From Paenibacillus sp. BJ-4 (lineage in GTDB: Bacteria; Bacillota; Bacilli; Paenibacillales; Paenibacillaceae), in assembly GCF_020404765.1 (NCBI RefSeq), contig NZ_JAIVEM010000162.1, positions 1 through 62,120 on the forward strand: a stretch of DNA of 62,120 nt, given 5' to 3'. Below are positions 51,847 through 60,617 of this stretch, piece by piece. The position numbers and the translations under genes were made by a program. The notes under the pieces are model-generated. The model was not told the origin of the DNA and made no database searches. It was given only the letters and a program-made list of their open reading frames with translations. Within the stretch, counting starts at the first letter, position 1. Each line of letters starts with the position of its first letter.

Positions 51847-52593
51847 TTAACGTTGCGAATGACGATATTGATCGTCCTGTTCTTCCTGGTTGGAACGTTC
51901 CCGATCACGTCCACGTCTGCGTGAAAGCTTACGGATGTTCAATTTCATCCCATATAATGCATACAGTACCAATGGGACAAAAATCAGCTTCGACAGCTGG
52001 TCGGGAAATTTAACAGCCAACACTACCGCTGCAATCACAACCCATGGAGCGATCCAGATCGCTTTTTTTGGAAGACCAACTTTTTTAAAATTAGGATATC
52101 TCATGGAGCTGACCATCAAATAAGAGACCAGCAACATGGCAATCGACATGTATAACAATGAAATATTGTTATGAAATAAGGACAAAGTGGCTAATACGCC
52201 ACCTGCTGCTGGAATCGGCAAACCTGTAAAATAACCTGGCACACCGGGGCGTACATTAAATCGAGCCAAACGTAACGCACCGCACATGGGGAAAATGGCC
52301 GTAACCGTCCAAGCCAAAGCCGAATTTGCATCCTGAAAAGCAACCATGTACATAATAACTGCGGGAGCTACACCAAAAGATATCATATCTGATAAGGAGT
52401 CCAGTTCTTTACCGAATTCGCTCTGGGCATTCAGTGCCCGGGCCATTCTTCCGTCCAGTCCGTCCAACAGCATGGCGACAATAACCATAATAGCGGCAAG
52501 ACTGTATTTTCCGTCTACGGCCAATAAAATGGCGATCATTCCGAGAAACAAGTTACCCAAGGTAAACATGTTCGGAATTGATTTGGTAATCAT
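51847..52593 (-). CDS. pssA: CDP-diacylglycerol--serine O-phosphatidyltransferase
   Basis: 248 residues, about seven membrane spans. The CDP-alcohol phosphotransferase motif reads DGLDGRMAR...GKELDSLSD near residues 43-70. It makes phosphatidylserine, the precursor of phosphatidylethanolamine; psd is not in the window. A charged cytosolic tail (RRRGRDRERSNQEEQDDQYR) closes the protein. GAGGTG precedes the ATG. It stands between disA and yacL, where B. subtilis has no such gene. Confidence 0.95.
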   Translation of the reverse strand: MITKSIPNMFTLGNLFLGMIAILLAVDGKYSLAAIMVIVAMLLDGLDGRMARALNAQSEFGKELDSLSDMISFGVAPAVIMYMVAFQDANSALAWTVTAIFPMCGALRLARFNVRPGVPGYFTGLPIPAAGGVLATLSLFHNNISLLYMSIAMLLVSYLMVSSMRYPNFKKVGLPKKAIWIAPWVVIAAVVLAVKFPDQLSKLIFVPLVLYALYGMKLNIRKLSRRRGRDRERSNQEEQDDQYRHSQR

Positions 52594-52647
52594 CTCTTCA
52601 CCTCAATGTATGAATTGTTCCATTATAATCCTTTCACTGTATTACAT

Positions 52648-53724
52648 TTACATTTGCCTGTCAATGAAAACTTGTTCTTGCAACCGTTTGAGACCTTCTT
52701 TAATGGTACGCGCACGAACCTCTCCGATGCCATCCACTTCATCCAGTTCTTCAATCGTTGCAGTTATGACATGCGGAAAGCGTCCAAACCGCTCCACCAG
52801 ATTATGAATAATCACATTCGGCAGACGCGGTATCTTGTTCAGTACCCGATATCCGCGTGCAGCAATATACTCCTCTGATGTTGCAGCAGAAGACGGGTAA
52901 CCCAGTAAACGTACGATATGATTAACATCCAGCAACTCGTCATCCGTAGATCGCTTGAGTCCGAGTATAATTTCACGGATTTTCTCGTCGCTGTCGTCTT
53001 TAGCATAATCCTTGTACAGCAACCAGGCTTCTTCCTCTATATTGCTGACAAGCTCCTCCATCTGCATGCTGATGAGTCGGCCTTCATTTCCAAGCTCGTT
53101 AATAAATCGTTTGATTTCCATTTTAATGCGCAGCACCATTTCAATCCGTTGGATAACATTAACGACCTCCGGCATGGTCACCAGCTCTTCGAATTCAGAT
53201 GCTGTCAAATTCGTCGAGGCTTGCCCCAACACAGATCTATATTTTTCTAGCGTCTGAATCGCCTGATTGGCTTTCGTTAAGATGACTCCGATTTCCTTGA
53301 GCGCATAGCGCAGCGTTCCCTGATACAACGTAATAATATTACGCCGCTGGGAAATGGACACAACGAGCTTGCCTGTCTGCTTTGCAACTCGCTCTGCTGT
53401 CCGGTGTCGAATCCCTGTTTCAATCGACGAAATAGAAGAGTCAGGAATCAATTGCGTATTTGCGTATAAAATCCGCTTCAAATCTTCGCTCAATATGATT
53501 GCGCCGTCCATTTTAGCCAATTCATACAAATAGTTCGGTGAAAAATCACAGTTAATAGAGAATCCGCCATCCACGACTTCCATTACTTCCGGACTATAGC
53601 CAACGACCAGAAGAGCACCTGTTTTAGCACGTAAAACGTTTTCCAATCCGTCGCGAAAGGGAGTTCCCGGTGCCACAAGCCGCAGCAAATCGTTCATTTT
53701 ATCCAGTTGGCTCGCTTCTTTCAT
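52648..53724 (-). CDS. disA: DNA integrity scanning diadenylate cyclase DisA
   Basis: 358 residues, makes c-di-AMP from ATP. The cyclase motifs DGA (73-75) and RHRTAE (106-111) are present. A helical linker leads to the C-terminal helix-hairpin-helix DNA-binding domain. It scans DNA and delays sporulation when it meets lesions. Two ATGs are close; AGGGGG is 8 nt from the second (MKEASQ), which I choose, though the first is possible. It follows radA directly. Confidence 0.96.
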   Translation of the reverse strand: MKEASQLDKMNDLLRLVAPGTPFRDGLENVLRAKTGALLVVGYSPEVMEVVDGGFSINCDFSPNYLYELAKMDGAIILSEDLKRILYANTQLIPDSSISSIETGIRHRTAERVAKQTGKLVVSISQRRNIITLYQGTLRYALKEIGVILTKANQAIQTLEKYRSVLGQASTNLTASEFEELVTMPEVVNVIQRIEMVLRIKMEIKRFINELGNEGRLISMQMEELVSNIEEEAWLLYKDYAKDDSDEKIREIILGLKRSTDDELLDVNHIVRLLGYPSSAATSEEYIAARGYRVLNKIPRLPNVIIHNLVERFGRFPHVITATIEELDEVDGIGEVRARTIKEGLKRLQEQVFIDRQM

Positions 53725-53736
53725 TCTCATTGCCCC

Positions 53737-55110
53737 CTAATCTAATGCGGCTGCCAGTGCATCTGCCACCGTTGCTACTCCTATAATTTGTATCCCTTTC
53801 GGATGTGTCCAGCCCTTCAGGCTTTTCTCTGGCATGATCACCCGTTTGAAACCCAGCTTCTCCGCTTCCCGCACTCGCTGCTCTGCTCGGGATACAGCTC
53901 GCACCTCGCCTGTCAGCCCCACTTCACCAAAAATTACATCGTACGGCTTTGTAGGGGCGTCCCGGAAACTGGAAGCAATGCTCACCGCTATAGCCAAATC
54001 CACTGCGGGCTCATCCAGCTTCACGCCGCCGGCTACGTTGAGATAAGCATCCTGGTTTTGCAAAAACATGCCCATCCGCTTTTCCAGCACGGCGATGATT
54101 AATCCCATCCGATGATGGTCGATTCCTGTACCCATTCGGCGTGGAGAAGGAAAATGCGTGGCCGCAATTAGCGCCTGCAGCTCGACCAGCACAGGTCGGG
54201 TTCCTTCCACACTGGCTACAACAGTGGAACCAGCCACCCCTAGTGGTCGTTCGGACAGGAAAAGCTCAGAAGGATTCGCTACCTCACGCAAACCGCTTTC
54301 AGCCATTTCAAAAATACCGATTTCGTTCGTAGAACCGAAACGGTTCTTAACTGCACGCAGCAGCCGGTACGTATGATGACGCTCTCCTTCAAAATAAAGC
54401 ACACAATCGACCATATGCTCCAACAGACGTGGGCCTGCAATTGCCCCTTCCTTGGTCACATGTCCTACCAGTACCGTAGCAATACCTAATCCCTTGGCAA
54501 TTCGCATAAAGCGTGAGGTACACTCCCGCACCTGAGCCACACTTCCTGGCGCACTTGTCACCTCCGGCAAATATACGGTCTGAATTGAGTCGATCACCAA
54601 AAACTCGGGCTTCAAGCTGTCCACTGCTTCTTCAATCGTCTCCAAATTCGTCTCACATAATACGTATAAATTGGGAGATAAGGCACCCAGGCGGTCTGCG
54701 CGCAGCTTCGTTTGACGAACCGACTCCTCACCAGACACGTACAGCACCTTTAAACCGGTTAAAGCGAGCTCATTAGAGGTTTGTAGCATCAGCGTAGATT
54801 TACCAATCCCCGGATCACCGCCCACCAGAACGAGAGACCCCGGCACTACGCCTCCGCCAAGTACACGATTCAATTCGCCAATTCCCGTCAAAATTCGTGC
54901 TTCTTTGCCACTCTCTACCTCAATAATGGGGAGCGGCTTATCTTTTGTGCTATGAGTAAGAAGGGAAGAACCCATTCCTTGAGTTTTTACAACGCTTTCT
55001 GTTTCTTCCACCATGGAATTCCATGCCTGGCATCCAGGACATTTTCCGTACCATTTGGGCGATTCATAACCGCATTCCGTACAGGAAAATTTAGTTTTCA
55101 CTTTAGCCAT
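53737..55110 (-). CDS. radA: DNA repair protein RadA
   Basis: 457 residues. Zinc finger Cys10/Cys13/Cys24/Cys27, RecA-like ATPase with Walker A GGDPGIGKST (97-106), the RadA motif KNRFGSTNEIG, and a Lon-protease-like C-terminal domain. RadA is a branch-migration helicase in recombination. The Shine-Dalgarno is some 12-14 nt from the ATG, rather far. radA and disA are adjacent as in B. subtilis, where the proteins interact. Confidence 0.96.
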   Translation of the reverse strand: MAKVKTKFSCTECGYESPKWYGKCPGCQAWNSMVEETESVVKTQGMGSSLLTHSTKDKPLPIIEVESGKEARILTGIGELNRVLGGGVVPGSLVLVGGDPGIGKSTLMLQTSNELALTGLKVLYVSGEESVRQTKLRADRLGALSPNLYVLCETNLETIEEAVDSLKPEFLVIDSIQTVYLPEVTSAPGSVAQVRECTSRFMRIAKGLGIATVLVGHVTKEGAIAGPRLLEHMVDCVLYFEGERHHTYRLLRAVKNRFGSTNEIGIFEMAESGLREVANPSELFLSERPLGVAGSTVVASVEGTRPVLVELQALIAATHFPSPRRMGTGIDHHRMGLIIAVLEKRMGMFLQNQDAYLNVAGGVKLDEPAVDLAIAVSIASSFRDAPTKPYDVIFGEVGLTGEVRAVSRAEQRVREAEKLGFKRVIMPEKSLKGWTHPKGIQIIGVATVADALAAALD

Positions 55111-55282
55111 ACTTTGATCCCTGGCTCCTTATTGACGACAAATGATGTCAAATTTATCTTGATACAGCCCGGAAAGAGCTGTAACAATAAAAGTTTACCA
55201 TTGAAGCTTGGCGGACGTAAAGCGATATCACAAACTTTTCCAAAGCATTTACCCAACCATTCCGTAGCGTTCTATACACAAA

Positions 55283-55325
55283 AAGGGTGCCTTCGCAATA
55301 GCCTTCCAGCCTGCGAGACACCCTT
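55283..55325 (-). terminator. intrinsic terminator after clpC
   Basis: Minus strand: AAGGGTG/CACCCTT outer arms and CGCA/TGCG inner arms, then TTTTTGTG. It partly separates the ctsR operon from radA. The rest of the spacer (55111-55282) holds a second small hairpin ACAGCTC/GGGCTGT and the repeat TTGAC...GTCAA close to radA, whose meaning is unclear. Confidence 0.82.
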
Positions 55326-55352
55326 CTGTACTGCTTTATTTAGTAAAACGTT

Positions 55353-57797
55353 TTAGGACTTCGCGGATACGTTATCCTTTTTCGTTACTGTCAATGCACC
55401 GTTCTCCTCATCAATCAGCAGAGAATCACCTTTAGTAATATTTCCAGTCAACAGTTCCTCGGACAGACGATCTTCGATATGCTTCTGAATTGCACGACGC
55501 AATGGACGCGCACCGTAAGCTGGATCAAAGCCTTCCTTCGCAAGGAATGTCTTAGCCTTGTCTGTCAGTTCAAAGTCCACCTCGTACTCATTCAGACGCT
55601 TACGCAGCTCTTCAGACATGAGTGACACGATTTCGGCGATATGTTTTTCTTCGAGAGAATGGAAAACGATAATTTCATCAATCCGGTTCAAGAACTCAGG
55701 ACGGAAGCTTTTCTTCAGTTCATCCATCACTTTACCCTTCATGTTATCGTAATCCGCTCCAGCGTCTACAACGGCTGTAAAGCCAAGCGTGGAGTTACGT
55801 TTAATCGCCTGTGCACCGACGTTGGATGTCAAAATAATGAGTGTGTTGCGGAAGTCAACAACACGGCCTTTGGAATCCGTCAGACGTCCATCTTCCAGCA
55901 CTTGCAGCAGAATATTGAACACCTCTGGATGTGCTTTTTCAATCTCATCCAGCAACACAACAGAGTATGGCTTACGACGTACCTTCTCAGTCAGTTGGCC
56001 ACCTTCTTCATATCCAACATACCCTGGAGGCGCTCCTACCAGACGGGACGTGGAGTGCTTCTCCATATATTCGGACATATCGATACGGATAACCGCATTT
56101 TCATCTCCGAACATGGATTCAGCTAGTGCGCGTGCCAGTTCTGTTTTACCAACTCCAGTTGGACCGAGGAAAATAAAGGAGCCGATCGGACGCTTCGGAT
56201 CTTTCAGTCCCGCACGTGCCCGGCGAATAGCCCGGCTTACTGCCTTAACAGCTTCGTCCTGACCAATAACCCGCTCATGCAACAACTGTTCCATATTCAG
56301 CAAGCGGTGTGTTTCTTCCTCTTTCAGCTTGCTGACTGGAACACCTGTCCAGATTGCAACGACCTGAGCGATATCCTCCGGTGTAACTTCGGAATCTGTG
56401 CGACCCTGTTGTTCTTTCCATTGGTTTTTCGTAACATCCAATTCTTCACGAATTTTTTGTTCTGTATCACGCAACGCTGCCGCCTTTTCGAACTCTTGGC
56501 TTTGTACCGCTGAATCCTTTTCCTTACGGATATCTTCGAGGCGGTTTTCCAGCTGTTTCAGGTTTGGCGGTACGGTATAGGAATTCAGCCTTACCTTGGA
56601 GCCTGCTTCGTCAATAAGGTCAATCGCCTTATCCGGTAGGAAGCGGTCGGTGATATAACGGTCCGACAATCTGACTGCCGCTTCAATCGCCTCATCCGTG
56701 ATTTTTACACGGTGATGCGCTTCGTAACGGTCACGCAGACCATACAAAATTTGAATCGCTTCTTCTGGAGAAGGTTGATCCACTGTAATCGGTTGGAAAC
56801 GACGCTCCAAAGCAGCATCCTTCTCAATATATTTGCGGTATTCATCCAGCGTTGTCGCACCGATGCATTGCAACTCGCCACGCGCCAATGCAGGCTTCAG
56901 GATGTTGGAGGCATCAATTGCCCCTTCCGCTCCACCAGCACCAATCAGCGTATGCAGCTCATCAATGAACAATACGATATTTCCGGCTTGACGAATCTCG
57001 TCCATAATTTTTTTCAAACGATCCTCAAATTCACCACGATACTTGGTGCCTGCTACCACAGAGCCCATGTCGAGTGTCATTACGCGTTTGTCGCGCAGCG
57101 TTTCAGGAATCTCATTGGCAATAATTTTTTGTGCCAATCCCTCGGCAATCGCTGTTTTACCTACCCCAGGCTCCCCGATCAGAACCGGATTGTTCTTTGT
57201 ACGGCGGCTGAGCACCTGAATTACGCGCTCAATTTCCTTGCTGCGCCCAATAACAGGGTCCAGGTTGTTTTCCTTCGCAGATGCCGTCAGATCGCGTGCT
57301 AGGCTATCCAGGGTTGGTGTGCTGACATTAGCCGGAGCGCCGTGATGGCTGGAAACCGCCTCGCTGCTGCCGAGCAATTGAAGCACTTGCTGACGCGCTT
57401 TGTTCAGACTGATGCCCAGATTGTTCAGTACACGGGCCGCTACGCCTTCGCCTTCACGAATGAGACCGAGCAAAATATGTTCTGTGCCCACATAGGTATG
57501 ACCCAGTTTACGCGCTTCATCCATAGACAGCTCGATGACCTTTTTGGCGCGAGGAGTATAGGCAATGTTCGTCGGTTGCTCTTGACCGCGTCCAATAAGC
57601 GTCTCCACTTCATCCTGGATTTTTTCCAGTCCCAACCCTAACCCGATCAAGGCTTTGGCTGCTATTCCTTCACCCTCACGAATGAGGCCGAGCAAAATGT
57701 GCTCTGTGCCAATGTTATTATGTCCCAGACGAACAGCTTCTTCCTGAGCCAAGGCAAGCACTTTTTGTGCACGTTCCGTAAATCTTCCAAACATCAT
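55353..57797 (-). CDS. clpC: AAA+ ATPase ClpC of the ClpCP protease
   Basis: 814 residues. Two N-terminal Clp_N repeats (about 1-145), a first AAA+ domain with GEPGVGKT, a UVR-type coiled middle region (about 415-450), a second AAA+ domain with GPTGVGKTELA and a C-terminal D2-small domain. It unfolds substrates for ClpP, including phospho-arginine-marked proteins made by McsB. Two ATGs in tandem (MM) start the gene, with GGAGG 10 nt before the first. Last gene of the ctsR operon. Confidence 0.98.
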   Translation of the reverse strand: MMFGRFTERAQKVLALAQEEAVRLGHNNIGTEHILLGLIREGEGIAAKALIGLGLGLEKIQDEVETLIGRGQEQPTNIAYTPRAKKVIELSMDEARKLGHTYVGTEHILLGLIREGEGVAARVLNNLGISLNKARQQVLQLLGSSEAVSSHHGAPANVSTPTLDSLARDLTASAKENNLDPVIGRSKEIERVIQVLSRRTKNNPVLIGEPGVGKTAIAEGLAQKIIANEIPETLRDKRVMTLDMGSVVAGTKYRGEFEDRLKKIMDEIRQAGNIVLFIDELHTLIGAGGAEGAIDASNILKPALARGELQCIGATTLDEYRKYIEKDAALERRFQPITVDQPSPEEAIQILYGLRDRYEAHHRVKITDEAIEAAVRLSDRYITDRFLPDKAIDLIDEAGSKVRLNSYTVPPNLKQLENRLEDIRKEKDSAVQSQEFEKAAALRDTEQKIREELDVTKNQWKEQQGRTDSEVTPEDIAQVVAIWTGVPVSKLKEEETHRLLNMEQLLHERVIGQDEAVKAVSRAIRRARAGLKDPKRPIGSFIFLGPTGVGKTELARALAESMFGDENAVIRIDMSEYMEKHSTSRLVGAPPGYVGYEEGGQLTEKVRRKPYSVVLLDEIEKAHPEVFNILLQVLEDGRLTDSKGRVVDFRNTLIILTSNVGAQAIKRNSTLGFTAVVDAGADYDNMKGKVMDELKKSFRPEFLNRIDEIIVFHSLEEKHIAEIVSLMSEELRKRLNEYEVDFELTDKAKTFLAKEGFDPAYGARPLRRAIQKHIEDRLSEELLTGNITKGDSLLIDEENGALTVTKKDNVSAKS

Positions 57798-57841
57798 ATA
57801 TCCTGCACCTCCACAGTGTGTATTTCAGATAAAACTATATA

Positions 57842-58906
57842 TTAAAGGGTTGTGCCTAATTTTTGCCGGATCAGCTTCGCCCGGTACATATCGCGCTCAC
57901 CGGTATTCATTTTATCGCCAAAGCTTTTTTGCAGGAATCCGGGCTGCGTCATCACATTCAGCTCATTCATCGCTGCGATGGATGGACGCTCCAAAATCCC
58001 TAAATCCACGCCGAGACGTACATCAGACAGGCGCTGCGCAGCCTCCTTCGAATCCAGCACCGCTGCATATGACAAAATACCGAATGAACGCATCACCCGA
58101 TCTGTAATTCGCAGCATTGACTCATTCATCAGCCGTTCTCTGGCAGAACGCTCGTGCTCTATAATTTGCAGCACCACGCCATGTAGATTTTCAATAATTT
58201 CCGCTTCGGTTTGTCCTAATGTAATCTGATTAGAAATCTGAAACAAATTACCGACCGCTTCGCTGCCTTCACCATAAATACCACGAACCGTAAGACCTAC
58301 CTGTGAAACAGCGGACAATATACGATTGATTTGGTGAGTCATGACTAATGCGGGCAGATGCATCATCACCGAAGCTCTCATACCTGTGCCAACATTCGTC
58401 GGACAACTGGTCAGAAAACCTCTCCGATCATCAAATGCATAATCAACATGCGCTTCAAATGCGTCATCAATAATCATAGCTCGTTCCCAAGCTTCTCTAA
58501 CCTGACATCCCGGATATAAGCACTGAATACGCAGATGATCCTCTTCGTTTATCATAACACTAACCGATTCATCATCACTAATCAACACAGCACCGTTACG
58601 AGATTCGTTTGCCAGATTAGGACTAATCAAATGCTTCTCAACCAGTACCTGTTTGTCGATCTCATCCAACTCGGATATTTTCAAGGTATGGAAAGTACCA
58701 AAACGACCCAAATCATCATACTGAAGGATATCCGTCAAGCGTTGAAGCACTTCTTCCGACTGTTGATTGGTAGCAAGCATGGGAAAAGGCAGATGTTGCA
58801 AGTTACGCGCAATTCTTACCCGGCTACTAATGACAATCTCCGAATCCGCAGCATCACCACGCATCCAATCACTCAGCGGCTTTTCCGTAAATCGGATATT
58901 GGGCAT
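57842..58906 (-). CDS. mcsB: protein arginine kinase McsB
   Basis: 354 residues, phosphagen-kinase fold. The ATP-binding arginine pattern (SSRVRIARNLQHLP, ...CPTNVGTGMRASVM) is kept. McsB phosphorylates arginines, inactivates CtsR and marks proteins for ClpCP. The ATG at 58906 has AGGAGG 9 nt upstream; the longer frame reads through the ribosome binding site. It lies between mcsA and clpC. Confidence 0.97.
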   Translation of the reverse strand: MPNIRFTEKPLSDWMRGDAADSEIVISSRVRIARNLQHLPFPMLATNQQSEEVLQRLTDILQYDDLGRFGTFHTLKISELDEIDKQVLVEKHLISPNLANESRNGAVLISDDESVSVMINEEDHLRIQCLYPGCQVREAWERAMIIDDAFEAHVDYAFDDRRGFLTSCPTNVGTGMRASVMMHLPALVMTHQINRILSAVSQVGLTVRGIYGEGSEAVGNLFQISNQITLGQTEAEIIENLHGVVLQIIEHERSARERLMNESMLRITDRVMRSFGILSYAAVLDSKEAAQRLSDVRLGVDLGILERPSIAAMNELNVMTQPGFLQKSFGDKMNTGERDMYRAKLIRQKLGTTL

Positions 58907-58935
58907 CACGCATTCCCTCCTACTCTTCACAAACT

Positions 58936-59460
58936 TTACTCTTCAGTCATTTCCTTTTCAAGCTTTCTGATCTGATCCCTAAGCTCAGCAGCTGCCTCGA
59001 ATTCTTCCTGTACAATATGCTGTTGCATCTCTTTTTTCAAATCATCAATTTGCCGTTTAACCTTCAGACGGCCTCCAGTCCGGACCGGAACTTTACCCAC
59101 ATGACCTGTACTGCCATGCACACGTTTGAACAGAGGGTCCAGACGACTGTCAAAATATTGATAACACGACGGACACCCAAAACGCCCCAGCTTGCTAAAC
59201 TGTGTATAGGTCATGCCACAATCCTTGCATTGCAGATTTTGTGGACCATTGTGGCCTGAAGACTGGCTCTTGGTGCTGGAGTCAAAATCCAACATCCCCG
59301 ACAATAAGCTATGAATCGAAAAACCATTGGGTGTTCCAGGGAGTATTTCCCCTTTTTCCTTCGCACATGTCTCACAAATATGAAACTCTGTCTTTTCGCC
59401 ATTCACAATTTTGGTGAAATGCAAAGTTGCCGGCCGCATATTACATTCTTGGCACAGCAT
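58936..59460 (-). CDS. mcsA: McsA, zinc-finger activator of McsB
   Basis: 174 residues. Two double-CxxC zinc sites (CQECNMRP...CETC and CKDCGM...CPSC) and a C-terminal UVR motif (QEEFEAAAELRDQIRKLEKE). McsA binds and activates McsB and senses metals and stress. GAAGGAGG precedes the ATG. It is 83 bp after ctsR. Confidence 0.96.
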   Translation of the reverse strand: MLCQECNMRPATLHFTKIVNGEKTEFHICETCAKEKGEILPGTPNGFSIHSLLSGMLDFDSSTKSQSSGHNGPQNLQCKDCGMTYTQFSKLGRFGCPSCYQYFDSRLDPLFKRVHGSTGHVGKVPVRTGGRLKVKRQIDDLKKEMQQHIVQEEFEAAAELRDQIRKLEKEMTEE

Positions 59461-59543
59461 AAAAGCACCTCCTTCAACGTCTGGATTTTCACAAATCCCT
59501 ACATCTGAATCGTAAATCTCTATTTACTGGTTATGGCTACTGA

Positions 59544-60008
59544 CTATTTGGTCGCCAGCAACGAGAACAGCATAGCCTTAAGCAACCTTGCCCGCAACTG
59601 GTCACGATAGGGGAGCTTTAGCAATAAGGTGTCCCTCGATAAAGCGGCTTTCATTAAACACGCTTCCCTTTTGCTTAAAAAATGAGCTTCCTCCAACTGA
59701 TAAATCAGTCCCTCTGCCGCCGATTGGCTAATTTCCTCCCCGATGCTCTGATGAAGATGTGTGTGTATCGCATGCTGTGCAGGCAACTGAATTCGTTGAA
59801 TGCGAATGTAGCCCCCACCACCACGCTTACTTTCCACCACATAGCCCTTTTCCAGCGTAAAACGGGTACTAATTACATAGTTGATTTGCGACGGCACGCA
59901 GGAAAAGCGGTCAGCCAAATCATTGCGCTGAATCTCCACTAAGCCTTGGGGACTTTCAAGCAATATGTTCTTCAAATATTGTTCAATAATATCGGAAACA
60001 TTGCGCAT
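59544..60008 (-). CDS. ctsR: transcriptional repressor CtsR of class III heat-shock genes
   Basis: 154 residues, the same length as the B. subtilis protein. A winged helix-turn-helix (about 1-70) carries SKRGGGGYIRI, the glycine-rich heat-sensing loop; a four-helix C-terminal domain follows. It represses its own operon, clpP and other clp genes; McsB and heat relieve it. GGAGG is 9 nt from the ATG at 60008; an in-frame ATG three codons earlier abuts the Shine-Dalgarno. Confidence 0.97.
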   Translation of the reverse strand: MRNVSDIIEQYLKNILLESPQGLVEIQRNDLADRFSCVPSQINYVISTRFTLEKGYVVESKRGGGGYIRIQRIQLPAQHAIHTHLHQSIGEEISQSAAEGLIYQLEEAHFLSKREACLMKAALSRDTLLLKLPYRDQLRARLLKAMLFSLLATK

Positions 60009-60343
60009 TTCATTCATCCTCCACTAACGGAAACGCAAGTATTCAAGTACATTTCACGCTCCTCAGAGTCCGCCGTATATTGAACTTAACCAAACGGTAA
60101 AGTCACGAATCTAAGCTGTATCAGACCTTCCACCCTGCTGCATCTCTTGAAAACGTGCCGTTTAGTCTCTAGTGTGACCTATATTTGCGATAAATCATAC
60201 ACTTCTCTTATGTTGACAAGAGGCAGCTTCTAACTATCCACAAATGATTTCGATCTTCGTTAGCTTCTTGCTGTTAAAATACTCTATACGGCCAATCAAT
60301 CAGCATAATTACCTTCAAATGGATCGCACTAGATTTACTTGAC
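60009..60343 (-). promoter_or_regulatory. long structured 5' UTR of ctsR
   Basis: About 335 nt between operator and ctsR without an ORF of note. A stem pairs ACTAAACGG (60158-60166) with CCGTTTGGT (60089-60097), continued after a 6-nt bulge by CACG/CGTG (60154-60157 with 60104-60107), enclosing about 46 nt. No terminator tract follows. It resembles no riboswitch family that I know. Confidence 0.45.
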
Positions 60344-60360
60344 TTTGACTTTCTTTGACT
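60344..60360 (-). promoter_or_regulatory. CtsR operator
   Basis: Minus strand: AGTCAAAGAAAGTCAAA, a perfect direct heptad repeat of the CtsR type (RGTCAAA-N3-RGTCAAA), with a further partial copy GTCAAG next to it. It covers the start region of the ctsR operon, right behind the -10. Confidence 0.93.
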
Positions 60361-60368
60361 ATATTCAC

Positions 60369-60396
60369 ATTATAGCACACTTTTCATTTTTGCCAA
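60369..60396 (-). promoter_or_regulatory. SigA-type promoter of the ctsR operon
   Basis: Minus strand: -35 TTGGCA (60391-60396), 16 bp spacer, -10 TATAAT (60369-60374). The CtsR operator starts 8 bp downstream of the -10, so repression by blocking initiation is expected. Confidence 0.85.
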
Positions 60397-60443
60397 GGGG
60401 TCAATACCATTTTTCGCAATCTAATTATGTTTTATACAATATA

Positions 60444-60474
60444 AGAAAAAAACTCTCTCCATTCTGGAAAGAGT
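60444..60474 (-). terminator. intrinsic terminator after the GNAT gene
   Basis: Minus strand: 10-bp stem ACTCTTTCCA/TGGAGAGAGT with a GAA loop, then TTTTTTTC. It separates the acetyltransferase gene from the ctsR operon. Between it and the gene end (60475-60617) I see nothing notable. Confidence 0.9.
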
Positions 60475-60617
60475 CCTGAAAAAGCATTAAATAAACTGAA
60501 ACTTAAAAGTTAACCATCTTGAAAGGCCCCACTATGTCACTCTCGTACCACTACACAAATGGATCATGCTTCCCGTCGCCAATACTACCAGTTTCTCGAA
60601 TGAAATCTGGGCCGGGA

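Noticed and set aside
60121..60150. AGGGTGGAAGG in the ctsR leader as a T-box
   Set aside because: Only part of the consensus matches, with no terminator stem or stem I, and the gene behind it is not amino-acid related.
60009..60400. CIRCE/HrcA site at the ctsR operon
   Set aside because: The TTAGCACTC-N9-GAGTGCTAA repeat is absent; the CtsR box explains heat control.
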